Source: CAIJXJ01 sp964445115
Lineage (GTDB): Bacteria; Pseudomonadota; Gammaproteobacteria; Burkholderiales; Methylophilaceae
Direction: 5' to 3'
Assembly: GCA_964445115.1 (NCBI GenBank)
Contig: CAYUJU010000056.1
Location: forward strand, 1-14,372
DNA length: 14,372 nucleotides
Below are positions 13,730 to 14,372 of this stretch, piece after piece (position 1 is the stretch's first letter; every line of letters starts with the position of its first letter). The position numbers and the translations under genes were made by a program. The notes below the pieces were generated by a model. The model was not told where the DNA came from, searched no databases, and saw only the letters and a list, made by a program, of their open reading frames with translations.

Positions 13730-14372
13730 ATGGACGAAAACAAGAGCAAGGCACTCGCCGCCGCACTGTCGCAAATCGAAAAGCAATTCGGCAAAGGCTC
13801 CATCATGCGCATGGGCGACACCGATGTCGTCAGCGACATCCAGGCCGTTTCTACCGGCTCTCTGGGGCTGGATCTGGCGCTGGGCATTGGCGGTCTGCCG
13901 CGTGGCCGTATCGTCGAGATCTATGGTCCGGAGTCCTCCGGTAAAACCACTCTGACGCTGCAAGTGATTGCCGAGATGCAAAAGATGGGCGGCACCGCAG
14001 CCTTCATCGATGCCGAACACGCACTTGACCCGCAATATGCCCGCAAGCTGGGTGTCAACGTCGACGACCTGCTGGTCTCCCAGCCGGACACCGGCGAACA
14101 GGCACTGGAAATCTGCGACATGCTGGTACGCTCTGGCTCTGTCGACATCGTCGTGGTCGACTCCGTCGCGGCGCTGACCCCCAAGGCCGAAATCGAAGGC
14201 GAAATGGGCGACTCGCACATGGGCCTGCAAGCCCGCCTGATGTCGCAGGCGCTGCGCAAGCTGACCGCCAATATCAAGCGCGCCAACACCCTGGTGATCT
14301 TTATTAACCAGATCCGTATGAAGATCGGCGTGATGTTCGGCAACCCGGAAACCACCACCGGCGGCAACGCCC
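13730..14372 (+). CDS. recA: Recombinase RecA, N-terminal part
   Basis: The gene runs off the right edge after 214 complete codons (about 60% of the usual 340-360 residues). RecA forms filaments on single-stranded DNA, drives strand exchange and triggers LexA self-cleavage. The window shows the N-terminal helix (MDENKSKALAAALSQIEKQF), Walker A GPESSGKTT (66-74), E96 in DAEHA, Walker B VVVDS with D144, loop 1 around EIEGEMGDSHMG (154-165), Q194 in INQIRMK and the start of DNA-binding loop 2 (MFGNPETTTGGN). All key residues match E. coli numbering. The ATG at 13730 has AAGG seven bases upstream. The N-terminal sequence is typical of betaproteobacteria. Confidence 0.98.
   Translation, partial: MDENKSKALAAALSQIEKQFGKGSIMRMGDTDVVSDIQAVSTGSLGLDLALGIGGLPRGRIVEIYGPESSGKTTLTLQVIAEMQKMGGTAAFIDAEHALDPQYARKLGVNVDDLLVSQPDTGEQALEICDMLVRSGSVDIVVVDSVAALTPKAEIEGEMGDSHMGLQARLMSQALRKLTANIKRANTLVIFINQIRMKIGVMFGNPETTTGGNA

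Noticed and set aside
1..14372. tRNA, rRNA, CRISPR array, insertion sequence, attachment site or riboswitch
   Set aside because: I saw no tRNA cloverleaf at gene ends, no regularly spaced repeats, no transposase or integrase motifs, and no thiamine or molybdenum-cofactor riboswitch consensus before thiL or mogA. A computed search would be more sensitive.

Overview
The window looks like an ordinary housekeeping stretch of a proteobacterial chromosome, most likely a betaproteobacterium (perhaps Nitrosomonadales-like). This rests on the RecA N-terminus, the HcaT-like MFS/photolyase pair, the divergent pmbA/yjgA pair also known from E. coli, and GC-rich, uniformly biased codons. The taxon is an inference. 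There are 15 protein genes: 13 complete, plus partial folE2 and recA at the two edges. I see no RNA genes, insertion sequences, phage genes, CRISPR arrays or gene-free stretches over 300 bases.

Layout. 1-248: 3' end of folE2. 323-2145 (minus): an HcaT-type transporter followed by an exported retropepsin-like protease. 2227-3663 (plus): a class I photolyase, ending at a hairpin terminator shared with convergent fbp (3700-4704, minus). The 194-bp fbp/mlaA intergenic region carries three perfect inverted repeats. mlaA (4899-5642, plus) and pmbA/tldE (5712-7052, minus) converge on another terminator. yjgA/darP (7094-7609) diverges from pmbA. An exported PDZ protein (7614-8279) and a DUF455 ferritin-like protein (8376-9173) lie on the minus strand, separated by a terminator.

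9213-13587 is a tight same-strand chain: mogA, thiL, pgpA, pncC, a Sel1-repeat protein and a J-domain protein. Junctions are 1-, 17-, 22- and 4-bp overlaps and a 3-bp gap. They suggest one transcript joining molybdenum cofactor, thiamine, phospholipid and NAD-salvage functions to a chaperone-like pair. recA follows after 142 bp and runs off the window.

The least explained elements are the Sel1/J-domain pair between pncC and recA, the inverted repeats in front of fbp, mlaA and recA, an exported PDZ protein with an unrecognised N-terminal domain, and several SD-less genes with a -10-like hexamer almost at the start codon. None of this proves a new system; the Sel1/J pair is the best candidate.
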